This document shows, piece after piece, positions 40,167 to 49,163 of a stretch of DNA of 64,000 bases. Location: assembly GCA_003116975.1 (NCBI GenBank), contig BGKB01000023.1:124001-188000 (forward strand), read 5' to 3'. The position numbers and the translations under genes were made by a program. The first letter of the stretch is position 1. Each line of letters begins with the position of its first letter. A model generated the notes under the pieces. The model saw nothing but the letters and a program-made list of their open reading frames with translations, was not told where the DNA came from and did no database searches. This stretch comes from Aurantiochytrium sp. KH105. Lineage: Eukaryota > Sar > Bigyra > Thraustochytrida > Thraustochytriidae.

Positions 40167-41792
40167 ATGATGAAGAGCCCCGCGGCGCGCGCCGCGCCGG
40201 CCCGGGCGGCGCGGCTCCTGGCGGGCCAGCAGAGGCGGATGATGGGCGCGCTGACGTCGAAGCCGTACTCGTTCACGGCGAGGCCATGGGAGCTCAAGGA
40301 TACCGACACGGTGGACGTGATGGACGGCATGGGCGCGAGCATCAAGCTGCAGACCAAGGGCGGCGAGGTGATGCGCGTCGTCCCCCGCGAGAACGACGCC
40401 ATCAACGAGGAGTGGATCAACGACAAGACCCGCTTCGCCTACGACGGCCTCAAGCGCCAGCGCCTGACGCGGCCGCTCGTGCGCTCCGTGGAGAAGCCCG
40501 GCTCCTGGGACTCCACCGGGTCGAGCTGGCGCGGCGCCTTTGCCCGCATCAAGACGGCCCTCGAGAAGCAGCGCGCAAAGGGCGGATCCGTGCGCGCCGT
40601 CTGCGGCCCCTCCACCGACCTCTACTCGGCGCTGGCCCTCTCCGACTTTGCCAACCAGTACGCCGATGTCGAGCTCGAGAGCCTCGGATCCACGGGCGGC
40701 TCCCTCGGCGCCGACATCACCTCGCAGTACCGCTTCAACTCGACCATCCTCGGCATCGAGACCGCCGACGTGGTCCTCCTGGTCGGCACCCCTCTCGCCG
40801 CCGAGTCGCCTCTGCTGCAGACGCGTCTGCGCAAGATGTTCCTTCACGGCGAGATGGACGTGTACAGCATTGGCATGCCCTCCGACCTGACCTTTCCCAT
40901 TGCCCAGGCCGGCCTTACGCCCGCGACCCTTGTCGACATTGCCGAGGGTCGCCACCCGCTTTGCGCCAAGCTCGCCGAGGCCGAGCGCCCGGCCATCGTC
41001 GTCTCGTCTCAAATTTACAAACGTCAGGACGGCGAGGCTCTCAAGGGCGTGATTGAGACCATTGCCGCCAAGAGCGGCAACTTTCGTCAGTACGACAAGG
41101 AGACCGGTGAGCTCGTGTGGAACGGCGTCAACACCCTCCACCACAATGCCAACGATGTTGGTCTCCTTGACCTCGGCCGCTGCCAGCCCTTTGACGACAG
41201 CGCCGACCGCGAGGCCGCCGACATCCTCTACCTGCTCAACGTTACCGCTGCTGACCTTCCGGTGCCCATCGACCAGCTCATTGGCCCCAACACCTTTGTC
41301 GTCTTCCAGGGCCACCATGGTGACGAGCTCGCCAGCCGCGCTGACGTCGTGCTCGCCGGTGCTGCCTTTAGCGAGAAGAACGGTGTTTACGTGAACTTTG
41401 AAGGCCGCGCGCAGCTCGCGCGCAACGCCATTGTGCCGCCCGTCGACGCTCGCGTTGACTGGAAGATCGTGCGCGCCATGTCTGAGGCCTGTGCTGATCT
41501 TCCCCTTGCCTACGACACGGAGGAGGAGATCCACGAGCGCCTGGCCTCGCTCGTCCCCACCCTCGAGTGCCGCGGTAAGGTCTCGCCGAGCATTCTTCCG
41601 GAACAGCTTCTCGGCGCCGACTACGCCAAGATCGCTGCCTCAACGCCGGGAGACGTCGACTGCACGCCCTTCCGCCCTGCCATCCATGACTTTCACCTTG
41701 ACGGCCACATTATCGCCCGTTCTTCGCAGACCATGGCCAAGGCCTCGCAGGAACTTGGCGACCACTCTAACTTCCTTCCCATCGCACAGTAA
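40167..41792 (+). CDS. Complex I 75-kDa subunit, C-terminal (molybdopterin-type) domain only
   Basis: NDUFS1/Nad11 normally has N-terminal 2Fe-2S and 4Fe-4S domains, then a large domain resembling molybdopterin oxidoreductases. This 541-residue protein has only the latter. Its first 24 or so residues (MMKSPAARAAPARAARLLAG) are Arg/Ala-rich and look like a mitochondrial presequence. The mature part begins MMGALTSKPYSFTARPWE, matching the family exactly from just after the last Cys-Pro-Val of the 4Fe-4S region (usually CPVGALTSKPY-FTARPWE). INEEWINDKTRFAYDGLKRQ and the remaining body follow the family to the end. The start codon is ATG at 40167, with no upstream ATG in frame. The missing Fe-S part is likely encoded elsewhere, probably in mtDNA as in other protists with split nad11 (established for several lineages; here inference). 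Confidence 0.9.
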   Translation: MMKSPAARAAPARAARLLAGQQRRMMGALTSKPYSFTARPWELKDTDTVDVMDGMGASIKLQTKGGEVMRVVPRENDAINEEWINDKTRFAYDGLKRQRLTRPLVRSVEKPGSWDSTGSSWRGAFARIKTALEKQRAKGGSVRAVCGPSTDLYSALALSDFANQYADVELESLGSTGGSLGADITSQYRFNSTILGIETADVVLLVGTPLAAESPLLQTRLRKMFLHGEMDVYSIGMPSDLTFPIAQAGLTPATLVDIAEGRHPLCAKLAEAERPAIVVSSQIYKRQDGEALKGVIETIAAKSGNFRQYDKETGELVWNGVNTLHHNANDVGLLDLGRCQPFDDSADREAADILYLLNVTAADLPVPIDQLIGPNTFVVFQGHHGDELASRADVVLAGAAFSEKNGVYVNFEGRAQLARNAIVPPVDARVDWKIVRAMSEACADLPLAYDTEEEIHERLASLVPTLECRGKVSPSILPEQLLGADYAKIAASTPGDVDCTPFRPAIHDFHLDGHIIARSSQTMAKASQELGDHSNFLPIAQ

Positions 41793-42290
41793 AAAGACCG
41801 GTCGAGTGCAAGGGTAGGGAGGGAGGAGACACACACAGAGAGAGATAGAGATAGGGTTGATTCATGCACTCTGCCTGCCCAAAGCCTCGGTTACCTTCAA
41901 GTTGTTGTGCTGCAATTGTGCCACCTTGAGTACCTCGTCCCGTCACTTGCACTTTTACGAATACAAAAAAAGAATTTTTTAGTCTGGTCGTCTCAAATTA
42001 CCTGCGTATTTGGCTCTTGCGCTTCTTTGCAACCAAGAGTAAATTCGTTTCGTCGTCTCAAATAATATGCATTGCACTATGTCACTTGCAACTTTACAGG
42101 ACAGCTCGTTTGTTTCTCATTTTTTTTAATCTGGTCGGCTCAAATTATCTGCATGTTTGGCTGGTGCACTAGGTCACTTGCAACTTCACGAAGACAGCTC
42201 GTTTGTTTTTAATTGTGCGCAACGTTTCTACTGCCCGAGCATCAAAACACAATTACAAAAATAAGGAAGCCAAGAGCGAAATTTAACTTG
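41793..42290. other. Convergent 3' region with a degenerate triple repeat
   Basis: It contains three diverged copies of a roughly 80-140-bp unit: GTCACTTGCA near 41942, 42081 and 42173, and CTGGTCGTCTCAAATTA / CTGGTCGGCTCAAATTAT at 41984 and 42131. CAGCTCGTTTG recurs at 42112 and 42195. No coding signal is seen. Confidence 0.55.
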
Positions 42291-44789
42291 CTAAGTCTGG
42301 GAGCTTCGCGTCACGCGCCGCGACACACCTCGGGGGGCCGGCCGAGCAGATTGCGGTCGTTGCGGGGATCTTCCCAGACTTCCGCTTTGTTGGCTCCTTT
42401 GGCTCGCTACGCGGGCCGATGACCTTATTCGACTTTGAACATGTTGGGCCATTCCCTTGACCCAAGCCACCGGAGTAGTCGTTTCGTTGCCAAACGCCAA
42501 ACGCGCGCTCTCTTCGAGCCAGTGCCGCACAATGAGCGTGTTGCGTGCCTGTCGCGATCCCTGCGATTTCGTGGTGGCATTTCCGTTCGCTGTGGCTGAC
42601 TTGTCTTGCGTGGCCTCTTGCTCGAGATGCTCGAGCGTACGCACTTTGGCCCATGCCAAACCAAATGCGCACCCGACCTTGTGCTGCGTTAAAAGGTTGG
42701 GAATAATGCTCACATCGTAGCTAAAGTCTTGCAGACGATCGAGAAGGATGGCTGGGGAAGGTGACGCGCCGAGTAATGCAGCATACTGTAAAACAGCCCG
42801 TACGAGACCATCCAAAAGGGCTCCGACTGCCTTTTCCGAGGGCTGTGAGACGATCTCCTTGACGCGATGACGCAACTGTTCTTGCGCTTTCACCGAGACT
42901 CTTCGCTCTCGCTCCGCGCCCTTGAGCATCCAGGCCTCTTGCTGAGCTCCAGAGCAAGCAGCATCTGAGGCAAACTTCTCCTTGAGACCTTGTCCTCCGT
43001 GCTGGAAAACGTAGGTATTCGCGCGAACGGGAGGGCTGCGCACCTTTTCCATGTCTTGAGTAGGACCTGTGTTCGTCATGGAGCGAAATAGTGGCGCCCG
43101 CGAAGATGAGCTGGATGAACCCAGTGCAGCAGACGATGGCATGCCACGATGGAAAGCACTTTTGAAAGACGAATCATGCGCTTCATCTTGAGGGTCGTCT
43201 TGTCGAGAAGGAGGGGTCACGAGAGCAATCCATTGCTGGAGCCAGGCGTTGTTCTCCTCTTCCCAATCATCTACGTCTGCAGCCGTCACGTTGGCGTCCT
43301 GAGTTAATTGACCCCAGAGACGAGGATACACGTGATAAATCATACGCATGACGAGGGATGCGAGCTGTACGTTGGTGGCAGAGGTCTCTCGTTTCGACTT
43401 GATGAGTTTAAGCTCGATATCCTGCTGCATTTCAATAATTTGATCGCGAGACTCGAGCTCGCGCTGCATTCGCGCCACATCACAGGCGACGCGTTCCTCG
43501 ATTCTGCTCAAGGTGCCTTTCATGCGATCCAGTGCTCTAGACTGGCGTGCCTCGTGTGCTATTGTAGCCTCCTCGAAATCGCGCGTGGTCCAGGCACCAG
43601 GGTGTATGCAGTCGCTGGCGCGAGCCTCTTGATCCTTAGCACCAGCGTACTCTGTTGACTCTGAAAGCGAGTCTCGGCCCCGATGCTTGACTTGCCGCTT
43701 TTTTAGCGCATGGCTAAGATTGGCAATGCGCGTCTGCATCTTTGATAGGCTTGTCGTGAGCCAGGACATTTGCTTGCGAACGCTTCTATGTTGTCGGCGC
43801 TGAAAGATGGTATTGGCCTGCTCGTACGAATTGAGCTGCTTCTTCGAAGAGTGTGCTGACCGGGTCTCTATTTTCTCCTCCCTGTCATCGTCATTGCTGC
43901 TGTATGGCTCCTCGCCATCGAAATAAATCTCGTCGCCGCTTTCGTCACTCTCACCATCCTCGAAAATATATTGTGCGTCCAAGTGATCGACGCCGAGGAC
44001 ACTGCGCAGGTCGCGCGGCAGGGGTAGATCGGACTCGCTACGTGCGTCGCGCGTGAATAAGTGTAACTTGGCAATATCAATCAAGTGCGCAGGTTCAGGG
44101 TCCAAGGCAAAGACTTTAGCCTCTTCTCGATTTAGCAAGTCCGTGACGAGACCAGCTTGCAGCAGCGGGTGTCGGAGAATATTGCACTTGTCGGCGAAGG
44201 AGCGACATGCTGCAAGCTCATTTTGAAGTGCAATCACGAGTATTTGGAGTTGTTGCGGACTCATATTGACGAGTCGGTGACGACGGAGGAGAGGATCAAG
44301 ATTGAATCTTGCCTCGCGTGCTTGTGCTGCCTTGCGGGCGGCTTCCTCTTCTTGCATGGCTTTTTCTGCACCAGCAAGAGAGCCGTATCGCTTGAGAAGG
44401 CGTTCGAGCGCCGCAAGCTCAGCGTTCTCTGTGGCAAGAGGAGTGACTATCTTCTCTTCCTTGGCAAACTTTTTGTTTTTTCCACGTTTGCTCTTTTTGG
44501 CGCGAGTGTCATCGTGTTGCGGGATATTGTCCTGGATCCAGAGTCGGAGCTGCTCGGGCGCCTTTTTCTTTGCCTTGAGCCAATCGGGCACGAGATCGAC
44601 GTTGGAGACATGAATTCGCGTAAAGTTCCGGAGCGGGAGAAGACGAGGTACGAGCACAGACAATGGGTTTTCTGGCGTCGCGTAGACGTCGAGCATGGAC
44701 AATTCCGTGCCTCCGCAAGCTTCTTCGAGCATGCGCTTCCTGGCTTGCAATGTGCGTGCATCGCGCATCTCTTCTCCGTGTCCCGTCAT
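42291..44789 (-). CDS. Orphan coiled-coil protein, 832 residues
   Basis: A single exon begins at the ATG of MTGHGEEMRDAR. The N-terminus has a region with RNFTRIHVSNVDLVPDWLKA and LRLWIQDNIPQ, then a basic stretch KKSKRGKNKKFAKEEK that could be a nuclear signal. An acidic stretch (about 280-312) follows. Heptad-like charged helices lie at about 330-520, including LSKMQTRIANLSHALKKRQV and ARMQRELESRDQIIEMQQDI. Helical segments near 630-770 are separated by Ser-rich linkers. The tail is Ser/Arg/Gln-rich. I do not recognise the family; a cytoskeletal or centrosomal scaffold is one possibility. It is divergent from the membrane protein downstream at 45050. Confidence 0.65.
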   Translation of the reverse strand: MTGHGEEMRDARTLQARKRMLEEACGGTELSMLDVYATPENPLSVLVPRLLPLRNFTRIHVSNVDLVPDWLKAKKKAPEQLRLWIQDNIPQHDDTRAKKSKRGKNKKFAKEEKIVTPLATENAELAALERLLKRYGSLAGAEKAMQEEEAARKAAQAREARFNLDPLLRRHRLVNMSPQQLQILVIALQNELAACRSFADKCNILRHPLLQAGLVTDLLNREEAKVFALDPEPAHLIDIAKLHLFTRDARSESDLPLPRDLRSVLGVDHLDAQYIFEDGESDESGDEIYFDGEEPYSSNDDDREEKIETRSAHSSKKQLNSYEQANTIFQRRQHRSVRKQMSWLTTSLSKMQTRIANLSHALKKRQVKHRGRDSLSESTEYAGAKDQEARASDCIHPGAWTTRDFEEATIAHEARQSRALDRMKGTLSRIEERVACDVARMQRELESRDQIIEMQQDIELKLIKSKRETSATNVQLASLVMRMIYHVYPRLWGQLTQDANVTAADVDDWEEENNAWLQQWIALVTPPSRQDDPQDEAHDSSFKSAFHRGMPSSAALGSSSSSSRAPLFRSMTNTGPTQDMEKVRSPPVRANTYVFQHGGQGLKEKFASDAACSGAQQEAWMLKGAERERRVSVKAQEQLRHRVKEIVSQPSEKAVGALLDGLVRAVLQYAALLGASPSPAILLDRLQDFSYDVSIIPNLLTQHKVGCAFGLAWAKVRTLEHLEQEATQDKSATANGNATTKSQGSRQARNTLIVRHWLEESARLAFGNETTTPVAWVKGMAQHVQSRIRSSARVASQRSQQSGSLGRSPQRPQSARPAPRGVSRRVTRSSQT

Positions 44790-45049
44790 TGCCGATGGGC
44801 CATCGAGTTGTCGTCTTTGCTCTTCCCGTGCCGTTTGCTGGCGAGACGAGCTCTCCCCAAGGCTTGCGCAGCTTGTGGCTGCGTGCTAGCTAACGTTCTT
44901 TCAAGTCCTCGGGCGTCTTGAGCGGCAGCTGCTTTACATTTTTCGGGCTGCGACTTTCGAGTTGCGAGACGGTAGTAATAGTAGTAGCGACGACTACTAC
45001 GACTAAAATATGGGACCAACGGACACTTGCAGGACGAGCGGATTGCACA
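44790..45049. promoter_or_regulatory. Short divergent promoter between the orphan coiled-coil and membrane-protein genes
   Basis: These 260 bp must drive both genes. They include a purine/pyrimidine alternation near 44980-45003 and no clear TATA box. Confidence 0.5.
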
Positions 45050-45919
45050 ATGCAAAGCGCCTTGAGCCGCGCGCGCGCGGGCAGGGCGCAGACAGCGCGG
45101 ACAAGGCGCTCGCGGAAGAGACTGAGAAAGATGGATAGCGCTCTCTTGGACAAGGCTCTGGGACTCGTGTGGGGCTGGCTCGAGGATGCAGAAGGCTTGG
45201 GCGAACGTTTGGTGGGCCTCGATGCCGGTGTGAGCCATCTTGTCAGCGGGTTCGCTGCAAGCGTGGCGCTTTTAGTGGTCTGGATCCTCTTGAGCATGTG
45301 CACGCCATTGTCGTGGCAGGTTTTGGGGACAGCACGGCTGTGTAGAGTAACCTGCGTCGTTGCGATTGGTCTCAAAACCATAGAGGTGTACCTTTCTACA
45401 CATCTTGACGCGCCGACAATGCGAGCAGCAGCGCAAATTGTGCCGGGACTCACGTATACCTCGATGACGGCAATTTTGTTGGGTCAAACGGGCATATTGT
45501 TTCTGGGCCAATTCGTGAGCGCAGACGGCCTTGCTCGTTTCGTGTTTATGATTTGCACAGCGGCGAGCGCGACACTGGACGCCTTTATTCTGAGCGAGTT
45601 GGAGATCTTGCTTATCTGCGCCGAAGAAGGAATTTGTGGAAGTCGACGTTTCGACGTGGAAGCGATGCAGTGGCGAGTGATCCTGCTTTTGACTTGCTTT
45701 GCAGTGCAGGTGTTGGCGATAAATTTTTGTGCATACCTTTCGCTCCAGGTGGGCCCGTTTGGCGTGGCGAAAATGTATTACAGCAGCGAGCTTGTCTCCG
45801 CGGCAGAACTCAAGCATCGTAATATTGCGCGTCGCAAGGTTTTGCGCGTTCAACGTATGGCAATACGAGAGGAGCGAGCTCAGCAAGGTCTTTTGCAGGA
45901 GCAACAACTCGAGAAATAG
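45050..45919 (+). CDS. Multi-pass membrane protein of unknown function
   Basis: The 289-residue protein starts at the ATG of MQSALSRARAGRA; a later ATG (45131, MDSALLDKALG) is equally plausible. The first 27 residues are Arg/Ala-rich and could be targeting. About five or six hydrophobic segments follow: VSGFAASVALLVVWILLSMC, LCRVTCVVAIGLKTIEVY, TYTSMTAILLGQTGILFLG, VFMICTAASATLDAFIL and VILLLTCFAVQVLAINFCAY. After the last segment a short amphipathic Lys/Arg/Gln/Glu-rich tail (about 250-289) looks like a cytosolic helix. I do not recognise the family. Confidence 0.6.
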   Translation: MQSALSRARAGRAQTARTRRSRKRLRKMDSALLDKALGLVWGWLEDAEGLGERLVGLDAGVSHLVSGFAASVALLVVWILLSMCTPLSWQVLGTARLCRVTCVVAIGLKTIEVYLSTHLDAPTMRAAAQIVPGLTYTSMTAILLGQTGILFLGQFVSADGLARFVFMICTAASATLDAFILSELEILLICAEEGICGSRRFDVEAMQWRVILLLTCFAVQVLAINFCAYLSLQVGPFGVAKMYYSSELVSAAELKHRNIARRKVLRVQRMAIREERAQQGLLQEQQLEK

Positions 45920-46998
45920 TCACTTGGACCAACATGGGGAAAGGACGGTATTTGTTCGTGATTAATCTGGATGACAGAATTATTCAGGCTAAGCAAGCAT
46001 CAGATCGTCAAGGGAAGCGCGTTGCATAGTCGCTATAACTGCTTTGGTGCATGCATGTCGTGACTTGATGAAACTGGGCCAAGGGCCCTACTTTGCCCTT
46101 GGACTCTCGCTCCTTGGCCTTTTGTCTTTCGCTGCAGCATATTTCAGTCGCCCAAATTCATCAGGCGCTCAAAGCTGTGACATGGTGTGTGGTAATCCGT
46201 GGTGCAGTGCACATCAATGCCACGTTGAGCAAGTTTCTGCGGTGCTTATGATATAAAAAATGGCCTTCCATGAAAGGAAGAACTCGATTAGCCGGGTCCG
46301 AATTTGACGTCTCTGGGAAAGTAGGTATAAGAACCTTGAAAATGATAGCTTGGAAATTCTCTTTGGCGAAGCTTCCGTTTGGCGACCATGTAGGCTCGAT
46401 TGATGATCGAAGCTTTCGAGTTGCGTCGCGTGATCGCTACTATCGTGCATGATTTATCGACGTTTGCATTGTATTGCGGCCTGAGGGGCCTTGCGATTAC
46501 GGCGCCATCTTGCAGTGGTATCTATGAGTTATTGCAAGCGCGGAGCGACTTTGCGAAGCAATAAAGCAAGCTCATTGATCCCTTCAGTTTGTAGAGTTTG
46601 CCGTGCTTGCGCTGCCACGCAACGAGCGCGGGTAGCACCTTTATTGTCCGGAAGCCTCTGATGGCTCGTCTGATACCTCACGACCGCTGAGTTGCGCTCA
46701 CATTCGACAACGACACCACCTTCCTCTCTTACTCACAGCAGTCTCCCCTAAAGGCCAGCGTAGTACGCGACCTCGAGCTCCTCCAACGCACGTTTCGCGC
46801 CGTGGTGCCTCGAAGGTTCGCCCGTCAACGCAAAATGTTCGCAATGATGGCAAGACGGTCACTTGCCAACCCAAAGTCATCGTAAAAAGGCGTCAAAGAT
46901 TTGTTTTGTTTGTTTGTTCAAATGAAGTGGTCAAAATTGGGGAGGAAGCAGTGCAGTGCTTGGGGAGAGAAAAAATATGGGGTGCGTGGCGTGGATGC
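45920..46998. other. Intergenic region between membrane protein and CXXC gene
   Basis: No supported long gene. A small frame (46068-46256) is listed separately. The rest is mixed-composition sequence with a short ATAAAAAATGG region near 46253. Confidence 0.4.
46068..46256 (+). CDS. Possible small single-pass or secreted protein (62 residues)
   Basis: From ATG at 46068 the frame reads MKLGQGPYFALGLSLLGLLS, a hydrophobic N-terminus like a signal peptide or membrane anchor, followed by a Cys-containing tail (QSCDMVCGNPWCSAHQCH). The composition is protein-like, but there is no homologue I recognise and no support beyond one short frame. It could be chance. Confidence 0.25.
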   Translation: MKLGQGPYFALGLSLLGLLSFAAAYFSRPNSSGAQSCDMVCGNPWCSAHQCHVEQVSAVLMI

Positions 46999-48333
46999 TC
47001 AGGGCTGGAAAACACGCTTGAGGAGCTCAAGGTTCTTGTCCTCGTTCATGAGAGCCTTTCGCTGGTTCTTGAGAATGTGCTGACGGATTTCGATAATGTT
47101 GATGGGGGTGCCAAAGACTCCCTCGGGCAAAGGGGAGTTGTCTTTGGGTACAGCCTGGAGAGCGGTAACAAGGGTGGATTGCTGCTTTGCTTCGGAAAAG
47201 ACAGCGCGTGCAAAGTGCGTGAGCTGCTCCATGCAGGGAAGACGATTCTCACAGCTCCGCTTGCGCTTCTTCTTGTGGAGGCAGTTTGTGCATTTATTGC
47301 AGACGTCCTGCGTACAAGTTCTGCATGCGTTGCAGCGCTTGCGGGTGCTGATGGTAACGCCAGAGACGGGTCCTAGTGCGGCTAGGGTGCTCGCGGCCAG
47401 GCTATTGACTCCTCCGGAGCCGGTGCTAGCAAAAGAGTGCAGCCTGTGGAGTTCTTGGCTAGCGTGCATGCTTGCTGCAGAAGCGTCTGGGGCATCAGCA
47501 TGCTCGAGTCCGAAGCTGCCCGGGTTTGCGGGCGCACGGTTGAGGACCGGTGTGGGAAGTCTAGCATAGCCATACTGGGTGTTGTTATCTTCGTTGGCGG
47601 TGGTGGCGTTTTCGTTGTTGCGTCCATAGGGGATTGCAGCGTAGTATTTGTTGTTGTCGGAGTGAGACATGAGTTGGTTTTGTTGCAACATTGTGGGCGA
47701 AGGCTTCTGATTGCGCGGAAGGTAGGGAGACCCGTTACCTGTGTTTTGTGTATGGTTCTGCACTTGGTCGTGACGAGGCGTGGTAAAGTTTTGCGCGTTT
47801 ATGCTTGTGAATGGGGTGTTGACACTCGTGACAAAGTTGTTATTGTTGCTGTTGTTGTTGGTGGTGGTAATGGACTGCTGCTGCTGTTGTGTAGGGCTGA
47901 TGAGCGATGCCGCCGTGGGGCGCTCAAAGGAGTGCTTGGGCCCGGTAAGATGGGAGAGAGCCGATGATGTGGCGAGACGATTGTTGCTCGTGTCATCGGC
48001 GGCCAGATTGTTCATTAAGAGCTGCTTGAAGATGTCAGCGTCCGGGTTTTGCTTGAAAGAGTCCATGAGCATGGCTAGGGTGGCCTGCAAGTAGTTCTCC
48101 TGGGTCGGGCTCTTGTTTGTGTTCGTGTCTGTCTCGGTGACGCGGCGGCGCTTGGGGTTGGGCTCTCCAGCACCGTTCTCCTGATGATTCTGATGCTGCT
48201 GGTGCATGTTGCCCATCTTGAAGAGCGCCTCAATGCCGATCGACCTTTCGTCCATGGTCGGGTTCCGCGTCTCCTTTTGCGGTTGCTGCGGCCGCTGCAT
48301 CTGCATCTGTTGCTGCTGTTGCATTTGTTGATA

Positions 48334-48364
<31 letters not shown>

Positions 48365-48468
48365 TGCACCGAGGCAAAGCCGTCAGCGTCCAGCGAGAGT
48401 TTCTGCGCGAGCGTGCGCGGCTGCAAATATGCTCGAAGCGACTCCGACAAGATGGGCTCCGTGCCCAT
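46999..48468 (-). CDS. CXXC-type zinc-finger protein with polyGln and polyAsn tracts
   Basis: The 489-residue protein starts at [16 protein letters not shown] Gln-rich stretch (about 34-64), an NLS-like PKRRR (about 104-108), Asn-rich and Thr/Ser/Gln-rich low complexity, and a Cys-rich segment at about 375-408 follow. The segment reads [18 protein letters not shown] and continues to [16 protein letters not shown]-x2-C-x2-C-x4-C-x2-C-x2-C is the first half of the CXXC DNA-binding domain (as in DNMT1, MLL and CFP1), with two further Cys. The canonical KFGG is absent and the second half is short. CXXC domains bind unmethylated CpG. A well-conserved C-terminal tail (about 420-489, [20 protein letters not shown]) is unrecognised. 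This may be a chromatin or transcription regulator. Confidence 0.7.
48303..48366 (+). repeat. Trinucleotide repeat coding polyGln on the minus strand
   Basis: CTG/TTG units with interruptions code the Gln stretch of the CXXC protein. Confidence 0.85.
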
Positions 48469-49163
48469 TCTGCTGCTCCAGCCCTTGCTCTTCTTTCCCT
48501 CAAGCGCTTGCTCTCCTCGCCGAGAATCGATCGATCACGACGCCTCGACTCGGTTTTGCCCCCTCGTTCCTGGGTCTCTGCTCGACTCGACTCGACTCGA
48601 CTCGACTCGGCTCGGTGAATCTGGTTTGCTGGAGGCTGCGCGGGAGGACTGGGACTGCTCGTTGGCTCGGGCAGGACTGGAATGGAGTCCCAGGTCTGCT
48701 GCGCCCGCTTCCGCTTTCCACTTCGCCCGGCCGGTGCCTGGCCGGCTGGCTCGCGTCGGCGGCCAGTGGGCGGGTGAGCGGGTGGGCCGGCGGCAGTACC
48801 GACCGGGCGGGCCGACGGGCGAACGGGCGGGGCGGGGCGCCGAGGCGGAGCGACGCGAGGCGCGGGGGGACTCGGTTGGCAAGCCATGGCGGGGGTCTAT
48901 TCTTCCTACGGGCCGGCGAGCCACGGAGGCAGAGGAGGAAGGAAACCTCTGAGGGGAGAAGAAAAAGAAGATTGAAAAAACGTTTGAAAAGAAAGTTTTG
49001 GGAAGAAAAGTTTTGAAAAGAAAGTTTTGAAAAGAAAGTTTTGAAAAGAAAGTTTTGAAAAGAAAGTTTTGAAACGAAAGATTTGAAAAGAAAATTTTGA
49101 AAAGAAAGTTTTGTAATGAAAATTTGACAAGAAAAGTTTGAAAGTCTGAACAAAAAGAACTTA
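48469..49163. other. CXXC gene 5' flank with simple repeats
   Basis: The CXXC gene's promoter and 5' UTR are followed by a (CTCGA)n tract (48580-48608). A GC-rich part (48700-48890) and the purine-rich 15-bp repeat array follow. No gene is seen. Confidence 0.5.
48975..49130 (+). repeat. 15-bp AAAGTTTTGAAAAGA tandem array
   Basis: Roughly ten copies of a 15-bp unit (AAAGTTTTGAAAAGA and variants such as GAAACGAAAGATTTG). Because 15 is a multiple of three it stays open in frame and gives a false Phe/Lys/Leu-rich peptide on the minus strand. It ends about 35 bp left of the putative Harbinger end. Confidence 0.85.

Noticed and set aside
39966..41534. 522-codon antisense frame over NDUFS1-C
   Set aside because: Mirror of the GC-rich third positions of a clear gene on the other strand; Gly/Val/Ala/Glu-rich with no domain.
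46270..46452. 60-codon frame MKGRTRLAGSEFD
   Set aside because: Short, no hydrophobic or domain signal and no family match; listed only as a rejected possibility.
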